This document shows positions 1 to 10,672 of a stretch of 64,000 nt of DNA, piece after piece. The stretch spans positions 14,216,001 through 14,280,000 of the forward strand of contig BSBN01001807.1 in the NCBI GenBank assembly GCA_027924645.1. The letters are read 5' to 3'. The stretch comes from Cunninghamia lanceolata. Taxonomy: Eukaryota; Streptophyta; Pinopsida; Cupressales; Cupressaceae. The position numbers were made by a program, and so were the translations under genes. How positions within the stretch are numbered: position 1 is the first letter of the stretch; each line of letters starts with the position of its first letter. The notes below the pieces were generated by a model. That model saw only the letters and a program-made list of their open reading frames with translations, was not told the DNA's origin and ran no database searches.

Positions 1-19
1 GTTCATGCGGGGCATTACA
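1..19 (+). mobile_element. 3' end of an LTR (plus orientation)
   Basis: The window opens with a sequence ending GCGGGGCATTACA. This matches the LTR 3' ends seen at 56392-56402 (GGGGCGTTACA) and 59032-59044 (GCGGGGCATTACA). Immediately after it, the sequence becomes a diverged copy of the LTR at 2679-4031. I infer that a retrotransposon with GGGGC(A/G)TTACA ends is inserted in that LTR and that only its last bases are visible. Confidence 0.35.
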
Positions 20-308
20 CAGCACCTCCCAAAATAGAAAACAAACCACACTAGTAATGCTTCTCCAGCTATTATCATTTCATCTTCCTCATTGAACCAC
101 TTCATCCTTGTCAATAGTTTTCCCAATCTTGTTCAATGTAATCAATTCTTACAATTGTTGCCACTTCATTTGATTCTCTTGAGACTAATAATTAACTGTT
201 AATGTTCCTATTGCTTGGCGACATGAACGTTCTTCACCTGTATCTTATTGAAACCAAAAATCAAATGCTATCACAATTTCCAAGAATTAATAAGATTCCC
301 TTGCATCA
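20..308 (-). mobile_element. 3' LTR (partial) of non-autonomous element A
   Basis: Bases 20-308 align as a direct repeat with about 3728-4031, with small indels (17 extra bases in the right copy near 3950). On the minus strand both copies begin TGATGCA, so 308 is the LTR start. The LTR is cut at base 19 by another insertion. A weak purine run (CTAGGGAG on the minus strand) lies next to 308, where a polypurine tract is expected. Confidence 0.6.
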
Positions 309-423
309 GACTCCCTAGGGGACTAAAGACCATGTGCTCCTGCACATATGGTCCTAAACTTATTTAATTTTTTTTCTTCCGCTTCTCCCATAATTTCTCT
401 GTCCCATATGCATTATTCTTCCA

Positions 424-2660
424 TCATTTTTGTGCAGCATTGTGGGCTGCCCTCATGAGACTATTTTCATCAGTTACTGTCCACCTCCCATCTCTGAACA
501 CATCATAAACAAATAGAAAATTTTCTATGTTTTCAACATCACCCACTTCATCTTCATACTCGACTTCCTCATCTGACATCTTTTCTAGCCACTCTTTCAT
601 TATGGCCATTTGTTGCAACATCAAATCACTTTTAGCTTCATCTTCTGTTTCATTCATGACTGCAACAACTTCTGTACTATTGCCTTCAACCTTTTGCAAG
701 GTGTCCTTTGTTGTACCACATATCCTCAAACCTTCCACCTTTTCATTCCATTCTTGCTCAATGGCTGCCAACTTCTTCCACAAATCCTCTTCAGTGTCTT
801 TCATTGCTACTCCTACTAATTCTATCTCTGTATTACCTTCACCATTCTCTTGTTTGCCTTCTTTCTCTTGAAGCTCAGCTACTCCAGCATTACCTTCCTT
901 ATGTGTTTCTGCTCCATTATTCAAATCTGCATTTCCAAAGGCTACTACTATCCTCTTTTTATGTTTAACTCTTCCCATATACCTTCCAATCTGCCTTTGC
1001 TTACCTTCTTGTTTCTTCTACTATTTATTTCTCCTCATCTCTTTTTCATCCAACAATCTCCTTATGTTTTCCTCACTTTTATAAATTTCATTCAAAGCCT
1101 CATCAGCGTTATTGTAAAAATTAGATTGTTCACCTTTCCACTTTTCCTTATCCTTGCCTTCAACAAAATCATCCAAAGTTTCAAAAACATCATTACTTAC
1201 CTCAACTTGTTTATCTTTTACATTACACTTGGCATTATTTAACTTCTACCAATCTAGTGCCATAATGTTTTCTACATCAAGTTGCTTCACAGGCTCTTTC
1301 CCAACATCTACCTCTTCAAATTCCACTCTATCAGCATTGTTTATTGCAGCACCTCTTACTTTTTCTGCCACCACATTCTTTGCTCTCCATACTTTGCTCG
1401 CCACAACCTTGGGCTGATTTCCTTTCATTGCTGCATTTGGTCTTTTCATTCCTTTCTCTGTCTTCAGCTTCAAATCATCTTTCTTAGGCCTCCTTATTGG
1501 CCAACTTACCCTCAAATCTGGTTGACATTTATTCATCTGCACAACTCCTATTCTTTGCACTTGCAGGTTAGCATAAACACAATCAAAAGCATTTGCCTCT
1601 TTACAATTTAATTGGTGCCCCTCACTAATCTTTTTCTTTTTCCAACATGGGACTATGTACCCATGATCAATCACTTTCTCTTTTTTTTATTAGCTTTCTT
1701 ATTCATATCCTCATTTCCATATACATAATCAAAAGAAACATTTTTACCTCCATTCTTCTGTACAATAACCTGTTATCCCAAATTGCATCCACCTCTAGTT
1801 TCTTGGCTTTTCAACTTTTCTTCTCCATCAGCATCTTTCTCTACTTCTGCAACATCTTCTAAAGCATCGTGAAACTCTATGACTTCTTCACCATCTTCTT
1901 CATGTTGCTAGACATCTTCAGCATCAAACTAGAAATCTTCAGTACCAACCTCCTCTTCATTCTTAGACACTTTGCAATGTACCTCTACTACAACCTCCTC
2001 TTGACATACTGCTACAATCAACCTTCTCATGTTCATATCTTCAACTCTTTCTATGGGTGCTATTCTTGCTCCATCTTTCATCATCTTCAAGGTCTCATTC
2101 TTGACCTTTCTTAACTCATTTTTCATTCTAGCATACACATCTACAAACACAATATTAGCAAATAAAATAAGAGACCACAACATCTCTATTAATGCCCTCT
2201 TTGTGGACATTCTTCCTTCTTCATTCTTCTTTTTCACAAGTGCTTCTTGCTGCACTTCTTTCTCTTCTTTCCCTCTTCCTCTTCTCATGTTCTCTTCAAT
2301 GAGAACTTCATTCACCACTTCTGGTGCATGTTGCTCATCCAACAACCTCTTGCTGTCCCAATCTCTCTAGGTACTCCTTTCATTCTTATCTACTCTTCTG
2401 AAGGCATTTATCTTCTACCTTTTTCTTTTCTCCATTATCAATTTCACAGGCCACCTTACTTTCTTTTCCATTGGCCATACCCAAAGGTATTCCTAGCTTT
2501 CTTCTTCATATCTTTGCTTCTTGGAAATCATATACTCTTTTAAGTCTCTTTTCAACTCCGCCAGCTCTCTTTCAAAATCTGTATTTTACTTCTTCATGTT
2601 TTCCTAGCTAAGTTGCCTCACTTCAGTGATCTACTCAGCACTCAGAACCTTCTGTGCTTT
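424..2660 (-). pseudogene. degraded gag-like polyprotein of element A
   Basis: Not recognised as a named family. On the minus strand a highly charged Lys/Glu-rich, coiled-coil-like reading frame starts just inside the primer-binding site near 2660 and runs to 424. The longest open pieces are 1929-2345, 1246-1674 and 424-978. The last two lie in the same frame and are separated only by a few nonsense codons between 1248 and about 1016. Upstream of 2345 several stops sit where Gln would fit the coiled coil, for example after RQLS and NMKK. No protease, RT, RNase H or integrase motif is visible. Position between an LTR with a primer site and a second LTR copy suggests the structural protein of a non-autonomous LTR element. 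The C-terminal third is acidic. Function is inferred from context only. Confidence 0.45.
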
Positions 2661-2668
2661 AATACCAA

Positions 2669-2678
2669 TCTGATAGCA
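2669..2678 (-). promoter_or_regulatory. primer-binding site of element A
   Basis: On the minus strand the LTR ends ...TTCTCA and is followed directly by TGCTATCAGA. This is one mismatch from TGGTATCAGA, the site complementary to the 3' end of initiator-Met tRNA used by many plant LTR elements. Confidence 0.5.
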
Positions 2679-4031
2679 TGAGAACTTACAAATCATGCTC
2701 TTCTCCCTTATACACACCAATAACTGATTACTTGGTTTCTTAACCTCAAACAATTTTCTACATACTTTTTGTCACCACAGTGACATACCCAGGAAGGAAT
2801 ATAAGAATCACACATTAACAGTCATAATAAATAGCTTATACTTAAACCTAGTTAGGCAACAAGAACTGTTATCACATATGTGATAGGAATATACACTTGT
2901 TGTGTAGCGACGGGAACTTATTCAAACAAATCATAAGCATGATTAACATGAACAACTACAAGGCATCAATAACACACAAACCTGGCTTTATTTATTTCAT
3001 AAGATGCTTATAGTGTTAATAACTATTTCTAGAATGCAAGTTCTAATCTAACTATACTTCACCTATCCACTTCAGCCTATGCAGGGTCTTTTTCTCTGCA
3101 TAATAGTTTATTTTCTTCTCACAACAAAACTTGTTCTCTTCTTTCCTTGGTCAGTCTTCTTCCAAAATTGACCTATCATCCAAAATCAGCCTCCTCCTTT
3201 TGTCACCTCTAATTGGTTATTATACTACCCACTATTCACCATTGTTTGACCTTGATTCTTGATCTTTTGTCCTCTAATATCTGTCATGCCTTTTTCTTTG
3301 TTTCATTGAACAACTTCCTTGATTGACCTCCCTCCTTCTATGTAGCCTTTTACCAATTGGCCTTATAGATCGGCCTTTCTCATTTCACCTTGCCACCAAC
3401 CCCTCCAAATCAGTCTATTTACCTTTTTATCAGCCTTCTTGCCTCTTTCTATCAACCACTTCTAGATTGGCCATTGTTCTAATCAGCCCTCTTCTTATTG
3501 GCCCCCCTTCCTCTTCGCAGAGAGGATTTCTTTTCTTTCCAATGGCTATTCCACCACACTGTGCTCCTTCGTAGAGATGTTATTCTTGTTTTTTTCCCTT
3601 TGCCTGATCCTTTTGATACCATTACAGAGAGTCTCCTTGTCTTCTTCCTACCATGATCTTGTTACTAAGCATTACCTGCCACCTTCCCTAATGGTCTCCA
3701 AATCAATCAAGTTAACTACTCACACCAGCACCTCCCAAAATAGAAATCGAACCACACTTGTAAGGCTTCTCTAGCTATTATAGTTTCATCTTCCTCATCG
3801 AACCACTTCATCCTTGCTGATAGTTTTCCCAAGCTTGTTCAATGTAACCAATTCTTACAACTGATGCCACTTCATTCGATTCTCTAGAGACTAACAATTA
3901 ATTGTCAATGTTCTCGTCGCTTGGCGACAAGAACTTTCTTCACTTGCATCCTGACATTTGACCCAACGTATTGAAACCAAAAATCAAATGATATCACAAT
4001 TTCTAAGATTTAATAAGATGCCCCTGCATCA
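2679..4031 (-). mobile_element. 5' LTR of non-autonomous element A
   Basis: About 1.35 kb, minus orientation. It runs from TGATGCAGGGG at 4031 to TTCTCA at 2679, with a tRNA-iMet-like primer site immediately inside. Only its first 300 bases can be compared with the 3' copy (20-308), because that copy is interrupted at base 19. The rest is pyrimidine-rich on the plus strand and has no supported ORF. The short open frames at 3323-3774 are low-complexity Ser/Leu translations and I do not call them. Confidence 0.5.
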
Positions 4032-5514
4032 CCTTTTTGGTGTCCATTCCCATAGCATATTTTAAGGACTATTTGATCCTAGCATTGACCTATTTTTCCT
4101 CATAAATGTTACCAATATTCTACATCACAATCTAGTTCTACTTACTATCTTGAGACCACGTGGCAAATTTGAGGAAAATTCCTTAGGACACAAATGCAAT
4201 GCACAAACATTATTGTGATTTGATAGTATCCCAACTTTTTTGAAAATTTAAATGTTGTTTTCCTACCCAGCTAAGGTCTATTGTAACACCTACTTAATAG
4301 AATACCATTTTCACATCTAAATATGATCTTTCAACTTCCTCATTAGCCTCATGCAAAAGAAATTTTGGAATCTAACCCCTTGCATTCTTGCATTCTTGGA
4401 AAAATCTCTAAAATCTCTCTTTCTTAGTTTCTTATGGTTTAGCTTGGATGAAAACAATTCCATTACTAAAGTTGTATGCTACAGGATTCTCCATTGACAA
4501 CCTTGTATGCTCACTACTCTTCTACTATTTGAATAAGTTTTCATTATTGTTTGAATAGATAGAATAGCACTTCTTCTTTATCATACTTCTTCCTCTTAGA
4601 AAATCTATCAATGACACTCACCTTCATTTTATCAAACTCATACACACTAGTTTGATAGGAATAAAAGGTAAAACCACTACAAATGGAAATCTAAAAATAA
4701 GTCTGCAAATATGAAATTAAGACATAATGCTCATGCAAACCCATTCATCCAAATATTGCTTAACTATAGAATGCCAAAAGGAGATTATATAATTAAAGTA
4801 AACAACATAAGAAATGAGAAACACCATGAAAACATCGCAAAACACTGTATATAATGTGGAGAAGCCATTTTGGGAAAAACTCCACCAAGTAAAAGAGGCC
4901 AATATTGTATTATCATCAAAACAAAAAGTACAATACAATAATTTTGCTTAATCCTTTTGTGTCTTCAATCTGATAGAACCTATGTACTTATGGAACATAC
5001 TATACTTCTTATACCTCCTCAATCACCTATTAAATAATGCATTACATGCTTCTTGGGAATACAAGAGATATTGTGTCTAAAATTGTACAAATTCTAATGC
5101 CTCATTTTGGAAATCTTGTCAAATGCTAAACATAACCTCTTACGGCTTCTTACAGCCTCTTACAACTTGTCATAACTGACTTAAATTAACTTTCCATTTT
5201 GGGCTGCTAGTTTGTCATACATTACCTTGAAATAGGAGATGCTTCTACAACATGTCACTAAAAAGAAATAGCTATGCAAATATCCCTTCTTATACATGTC
5301 ATAACAAACCAAGAATAGCCACACCAACTTGGGCACCAAGTTTGACCTTATGACCTATTTACATTCCCAAAGTAAAATATGCTCTAACTAGTAAATAGCA
5401 AACAATTGCCAATAAATAATTAATATCTATTTCTAGTAAATAATTAATTATTGTACTAGTAAAGAATTAATTATTATTGTCGATGAACTCCTTCATCCCT
5501 TATGAATGTATTTA
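4032..5514. other. AT-rich sequence, no gene; probably outer part of a copia LTR
   Basis: No supported gene. Because element B is inserted in the copia 3' LTR that starts at 12117, this flank should contain the remainder of that LTR. I cannot place its outer end. TAATTAATTATT-type runs occur at 5410-5475. The open frame at 4717-4938 (minus) has no recognisable motif. Confidence 0.4.
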
Positions 5515-5519
5515 CAAAC
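5515..5519. repeat. target-site duplication of element B, left copy (CAAAC)
   Basis: CAAAC directly precedes the TGTTATG LTR start and is repeated exactly at 12052-12056, directly after the 3' LTR. Five bases is the usual duplication for LTR retrotransposons. Confidence 0.85.
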
Positions 5520-6784
5520 TGTTATGTTGGAAAAATTCACTCTTGGTGGCTTTTTCCTATTAAGGTTTAGCTCCTGAGTCTTTAGATTCCATTTAGAGCA
5601 TCTTGCATGATAATTCAGATTCCCAATGAGAAAACCCTTTGGCCTTGTGACAAATGGGACCTAAGGGAGACTATTTTAATGATCATATAACAAAGAAAGG
5701 GGGTGGACATGGGTTTTAACACCATAGTCCAACCCTATTTTGGGTCTCCCCTAAATTCAAATGTCGGGTTTGTGACCGTTATTTGGGTCCCAGGCCAGCA
5801 TCATAAGTTTTAATTATGAAATTGTTGGCGAGAATATTTGTACTTGCATATAAAAGAACATGTAGGTTATCATTTAGAAACTAGAAGATGATTGTGAACT
5901 TTATTCATACTTGAGATTTTTATGATATCATTGTGTTGCAGAGCAGAGTAATGTTATTGTGTTTGTTTTGTAGGTTGGATTACATATTCTCCTCATGGCA
6001 TTGAAGAGCATATTTCTTCCATGAGAGCTTCATCATCAAGGTGACATCTATTATGTTTTATCATCATTATCATTTCAATTTTTACCTCTATCCCACAAGG
6101 ATACACACTCTCTCTAACAACAATGTTCAAAAGACTTGAATATCTCTTCGGGGCTTGACCGAGGCAAGCCCCTAAACACCACAACCCCTTCCCACACTCC
6201 TTGTGATTGCAGGTTACAACTATTGGATCTGGAGAAAGTGGAGTTGCAGGGAAGATTAGAGGACATTGAATATTCATGATAAAAAAGAAGCAGACACTGT
6301 GTGAGATTTCAAGACACATGCTATCAACATTGTCCTCCGCATCTAAATTGCCAAAAACTGAAGGTACAGTGGAAATCAGTGTCGAAAGGAGATCAAGATT
6401 CTACAGAAAAAAGCTACATCTTGGACTTGGGTGCCATTACCATTGTCCCTGACATTTCTATTTTTTAGACTGTGAAAAATAGTGAGTTAAGATTTTCTAC
6501 CCTTTATCTTATTTCAATAGCATTTGTTGTAATTTGTAGATTTACTTACTATTTTGCTTAAATTAGGGTTTCAAGAGCATAAGAGCATTAATTAGAGACA
6601 CTGTGTGATAACTTCTAAATTTCACAGCTTCCCTTGTGGCAACCCAATTTAATAGGTGACTCTCCTCTTGAGTGGAGAGGCAACTTAGTTGAAAATCCCT
6701 TGGAATGTTTAGTGGAAAGGAGGATTCAAACTAAAACCCCCATACAACCAATAACAACCTTACCGCCTTTTTCACCATTAAACA
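5520..6784 (+). mobile_element. 5' LTR of element B
   Basis: 1265 bp, TGTTATG...TTAAACA. It aligns along its whole length with 10673-12051, apart from a roughly 110 bp segment (about 11500-11610) present only in the 3' copy. That segment looks like a local duplication, because two similar ATCAA...GTCCT..GCATCTGAA blocks flank it. The antisense open frame at 5993-6319, matched at 11227-11556, is a by-product of LTR identity and I do not call it a gene. Confidence 0.85.
5847..5856 (+). promoter_or_regulatory. TATA box in 5' LTR of element B
   Basis: CATATAAAAG lies about 330 bp into the LTR. It is the best TATA match in the LTR and sits where a U3/R boundary is plausible. The corresponding place in the 3' LTR reads TTTATTTAAAAGC, a weaker match. 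This is a motif-level prediction only. Confidence 0.45.
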
Positions 6785-6787
6785 TTT

Positions 6788-6800
6788 TGGTGAACCTATG
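6788..6800 (+). promoter_or_regulatory. putative primer-binding site of element B
   Basis: TGGTGAACCTATG begins three bases after the LTR end. It starts with TGG, the complement of the tRNA CCA tail. I cannot assign the tRNA. Confidence 0.4.
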
Positions 6801-7248
6801 TTTTTGAACTTTTTGGCACCTTGGTGAGTGTTGTTTGACAAGTTTACATTAATTCATTCTATTGAATTCAAAAAAGTACAAAAAAATTGAAAAAGTTTGA
6901 AAATTTTGAAAAATTGGCATATTAGACTTGCATTTTTGTAAAATTTGAATTAATTGGCATCTAATTTAAATTAATTTCTGTTATTTATATTATATATTAT
7001 ACAAAATACAGAAATTCATCATTTAAAAATCATTTGCATTGCATTTGCATGCTTGATTTGTTAGAAGTTGCTTGAAATTTTGCATTTTTCATGAAAACCT
7101 AGTTTTGCATGGGCTAGGGTTGTAGTCAAAATCTTGTTTCAGATTTTACTACCTTGTTAAAACAAGTACTAGGTCTGATTTATAATTGTAGTGTTGCATC
7201 ATAGTGGCCTCCTTACGAAATTTCATGTCTAGGGTTTGAAAACATGCA
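6801..7248. other. non-coding leader of element B
   Basis: AT-rich leader without a supported ORF. It contains A-rich runs around 6870-6930. Confidence 0.5.
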
Positions 7249-7790
7249 TTTTTTCACTAGATTTGGCCTTATCATCTTGATTTTCACTCCAAGTATGTTG
7301 TAAGGGATTTTGTTGCACTAATTGGCTGTTATTATGGTTATTTCTTCTGCCCCTTCTCAATTTCATTACAACACCCTCTCTTTTGGGCTTTTGCATTAAA
7401 ATTTTGTGAAAATTTGCATATTTTTGCTATTTTTGTGCTAGGGTTTGATCTAGAGTGGCACTATAGGCATGTTGTAACAGATTTTTTGTCATTAGATGGC
7501 TGGTATTACTATTATAAGTTTCTATCCATCATAATTTTACTTACAACACCCATTTCCCTACTCTTTTGCATTGAGATTTGGTGAAAAATTGCATATTTTA
7601 GCCCATTTTCACTAGGTTTTGACTTATCGACTCTTTAGAGTTGTTTCAAAAGCATGTTGTGAAAGGTATTTTTTATTAGTGGACTGATTTTAGGCATATC
7701 ATGTGTTTTCCCTCTTTAAAATCTTTACAACACCTCTTCTTTCATTCATTTGCATTGAGAAAAGTTGAAAAATAAAGCATTTTAGAGCAT
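7249..7790 (+). repeat. tandem repeat, three units of about 180 bp
   Basis: Units start near 7249, 7432 and 7607. Each has the same order of blocks: TTTCACTAG(G/A)TTTG, GCATGTTGT(A/G)A, a CTTACAACACC block, TTTTGCATTGAGA, and GTTGAAAAAT or GTGAAAAATTGCAT. Similarity is moderate. They lie in the leader just upstream of the protease-like frame. Confidence 0.65.
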
Positions 7791-7915
7791 ATTCGACATC
7801 ACTTTTGCATTTGCTTTTTGCATAAGTTTTGGAAGATCTTGAAAATTTGATTTGGGACTCCTTTGAAAACATACAAATGGATTCTTAATATAATAATAAT
7901 GCTAGGTTTGTTCCT

Positions 7916-8767
7916 ATGCCTCATTTGAAAAGAAGAGCCCTTGAGCTTGAAATAACATTCACACCTCATGACAAAGAAATGGTAGAAACCAAAGGGCCTG
8001 TTTATATCATGGTAAAGATAATGGAACAATCTATGCATGGAACACTCATAGATCCTAATTGCATGAAAAATGTGGTCACAAAATATTCCCTCCTTAAACA
8101 TGAAATGGTGCAAGAATCTGATGAACCATCGAATTTGAGAATTAAAACACATAATGGAGCTCTAATGAAACCAGTTGGCAAGATAACTCTAATGGTCTCG
8201 GTCTATGATAAAGTTGTGGATTAGTCATTTGATATAATCCCCTTATCTGACCTCTTCCATGTGAAACTTGGACATCCCTGGCTTAAATATATGAATGTTG
8301 TTCCTTCTACCATTCACAAATGTATAAAATTTCCTTTGTGTGGAGAGATCCATACTATCCATCGTAATGATTATCAACCTCTGGCTAAGGACAAGAAATT
8401 TATTCTTGATTACTTTTGGCCACAACCTGAGATGGATCTTGATCCATGAAGAGATAGAACTTTCATAGAATACATAAAATACAAAGAAAAACAACTTGCT
8501 CGAGTGGCCAGGTCTCCTTGGCAACCAATAAGAGAAGAACAAGAAACAAGTATAAAACAAGATTATTATGGCTTTGATGAAATTTTTGGCATGAGAAATG
8601 TGGATAAGGAAAGGTTCCATAACCCACCTCATCCACTGAGAGATGGAATTTATGCTGAGGTCCCTCCCCCATCATCCATGCAAGGATCGGGAGGCTTTCA
8701 TCAACAACAAAATATTCCACCAAGACCAATGAGATTTAAACATGGCACTTCCTCCTCTACTGTGTAA
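7916..8767 (+). pseudogene. gypsy-type aspartic protease-like ORF of element B, broken
   Basis: A plus-strand frame starts at ATG 7916 and is interrupted by stops near 8222 and 8447, with a further open piece to 8767. The segment from about residue 40 resembles the retropepsin domain of plant Ty3/gypsy polyproteins. A LID-P-N sequence stands where the catalytic D-S/T-G is expected, then a KPVGKITL strand, an FDIIPLSD strand, then LGHPWLKY..VVPSTIHKCIKF, matching the family pattern LGRPW...VPSTLHQ.IKF. The catalytic Gly is replaced by Asn, so activity is unlikely even apart from the stops. The C-terminal part is polar and Pro/Gln-rich. No RT follows before the 3' LTR at 10673. Residue identity to a named lineage was not tested. 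Confidence 0.6.
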
Positions 8768-9767
8768 ACTATGGAAAAACATAACAATAATGAAATAATC
8801 ACTAAGACAAGAAGGAATAGACTAGCAAAAGAAAGGAGGAGGAGGAGATAGGTCTTTGTCCAACGGATCACAAATGAACAAGAGAACATTCCACCTAATG
8901 TTGAAACAAATCAAGAAGACCTTAAAGATGAGAAAAACAAGAACAGTTGGGCTTTAGTGCCTTACACACCCCTTTCAACTACAATTCGAGACTAGGAGGA
9001 TGATGGCCTCCTCTATGATGACTTCTAGCATGAACCTCTCTATAGGTAAGTATCTCTAACCCTTTACCTCAATGTTGTGTTTCCCCGTGATGTGTTATGT
9101 GTTGTTAGGCCTCCTAGGATGACCCTTGATTCTCTTGTAAGGTCAAGGATACTGGAGGCCATCTTTGTCGTGACCTTCTTCTATTTCTATCATCATTCTT
9201 CTGTATTTCCTCTCCTTTGATTTCATTATTGTGTGTTGTGTTGCGGATGGTGACTTAGGGGCACCCTCCTACATGACTATCCCTATGGCAATTGTTCTCT
9301 TCTCTAATTTATTGTTTACCTTCCTCTAGTTTTTCCACCTAGCTAGCGGATGACAAAAACATATTATACTGATGTGGACCTAGTGTCCCTTTAGCAAGTA
9401 ATCAAAAAATGGACCTAGTCCATACACGACGATAGGGTTGTTACATATTATCTGAAGCTTGGCTAGTGGAATCAGTCTGTGTGATTTCTCTATCTTGATG
9501 TTGATGTTGATGTTATCTTATCTTGCTAACAACACTTTAACAATATTTCTACTCCACATACTTTGTTTTTCGCCTTGCATGGCTCTTTCATGTAGTTGAT
9601 CATATGCATTGTTTCTTACCATGATTATTTGGACACTAACACCTTTCTTGCAGGAAATTGTGTCTGTGGGAACATTTGGCAATCATAAAGTACATGTCAC
9701 CTCTGGGGGGCATGGGATTTGCAAGAGGTCATGTTCCCTTGTGTGTTTTCTTCCTACCTTAACGTGC
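8768..9767. other. interior of element B without a supported gene
   Basis: Short charged reading continues to about 9050 on the plus strand with several stops, probably the decayed tail of the preceding polyprotein. From 9050 to 9767 I see nothing that supports a gene. Confidence 0.45.
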
Positions 9768-9818
9768 TTGATATCGATATGTGATATCAACCACCTTAAG
9801 GTGGGGGCATATATAAGG
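9768..9818 (+). promoter_or_regulatory. inverted repeat, palindrome, PPT-like and TATA-like cluster
   Basis: In 51 bases there is a perfect inverted repeat TTGATATC/GATATCAA (9768-9775 and 9783-9790), a perfect 14-base palindrome CCACCTTAAGGTGG (9791-9804), a G-rich run GGTGGGGGCAT resembling the true polypurine tract at 10656-10672, and ATATATAAGG. It may be a second, central polypurine-like tract. Function is inferred. Confidence 0.4.
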
Positions 9819-9883
9819 TAAGTTGTCTACTTTAGATGATAGTAAAGCGTGTTTGAATAATCTAAAAATCAATCATAATCATT

Positions 9884-10020
9884 TAAGCCCTCATCGTGAG
9901 GTAGAGATATCGCATCCCTTTTCTATCTTAAGCCCTCAGCGCGAGGCAGGGATGGTGTATTTCTCAGAGAGATTGCATTATCTTATCATTTTCAAAAGTC
10001 CTCATCGCGAGGTAGGGAGC
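9884..10020 (+). repeat. three spaced copies of a short hairpin repeat
   Basis: A motif CCTCATCGCGAGGTAGGGA-like recurs near 9888, 9933 and 10008. Each core can fold on itself (CCTCA-TCG-TGAGG in the first copy, CCTC-AGCG-CGAGG and CCTC-ATCG-CGAGG in the others). Confidence 0.6.
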
Positions 10021-10193
10021 GGTTATGTGACTAACTCAACCCTTAAGCATGTTTTTGATGGTTGTTGTGGTGAAGCCCAATCATCAGTGTGTACCTGTAA
10101 TGTGCCTGAGATGGTGATGAACCTAGCAATAGTTTCACTCCATCACTTGTTTGCCATATTTTCTCTGTGTCTTCCATGTGTGTGTGTATGGTG

Positions 10194-10392
10194 TGTTTGT
10201 TCTCAAAGTGCAAGACTGATGGTGATGAGCTCCTCTACACTTTAGGATTTGTTTGGCATGTTTGTTCCCAAGGTACAAGACTGGTGGCGATGAGCTCCTC
10301 TACACCTTGGGATTTTGTTTGGCGTGTCTGTTCTCAAAAGGTGCAAGACCAGTGGCTATGAGCTCCTCTACACTCTTTTGGGATTTGTTTGT
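10194..10392 (+). repeat. tandem repeat, three units of 65-66 bp
   Basis: Units start near 10194, 10260 and 10325. Each reads G(T)TTGTTC.CAA then CAAGAC, then a strictly kept ATGAGCTCCTCTACAC, then TTGGGATTTTGTTTGG. The open frames across this stretch reflect the repeat and are not genes. Confidence 0.8.
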
Positions 10393-10655
10393 TTACTTTC
10401 ATTGTACTTGCATTTTGCATTTCATATGAGAAAATCAAAAAGAAAATAATCACTGCATTCACTATATTCTCTGTGCTCTGCATGTCTTCAATGCTGTATT
10501 CTTTGTGTTTTGTGTGATTGTAACTGTCTTCTCCGTGTTTAGCGTCCTTGTTATTGTCTTCAATATATTTCACGTGTCTTCTCCATGCTTGGTGTGTTTT
10601 CTGTGTTTGTCGACTTTACTTTAATGCATGTATTGGCCTTGCATTTATACATACA

Positions 10656-10672
10656 TTAAAGTGGGGGCTAAA
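10656..10672 (+). promoter_or_regulatory. polypurine tract of element B
   Basis: TTAAAGTGGGGGCTAAA abuts the TGTTATG start of the 3' LTR. The position and G-rich core are typical of plus-strand priming tracts. Confidence 0.75.

Noticed and set aside
4717..4938. 73-residue hydrophobic ORF
   Set aside because: Phe/Tyr/Ile-rich translation of AT-rich DNA with no start context or motif.
5993..6319. Antisense ORF conserved between the two LTRs (also 11227-11556)
   Set aside because: Its conservation follows from LTR identity; the frame has no known domain and is altered in the second copy.
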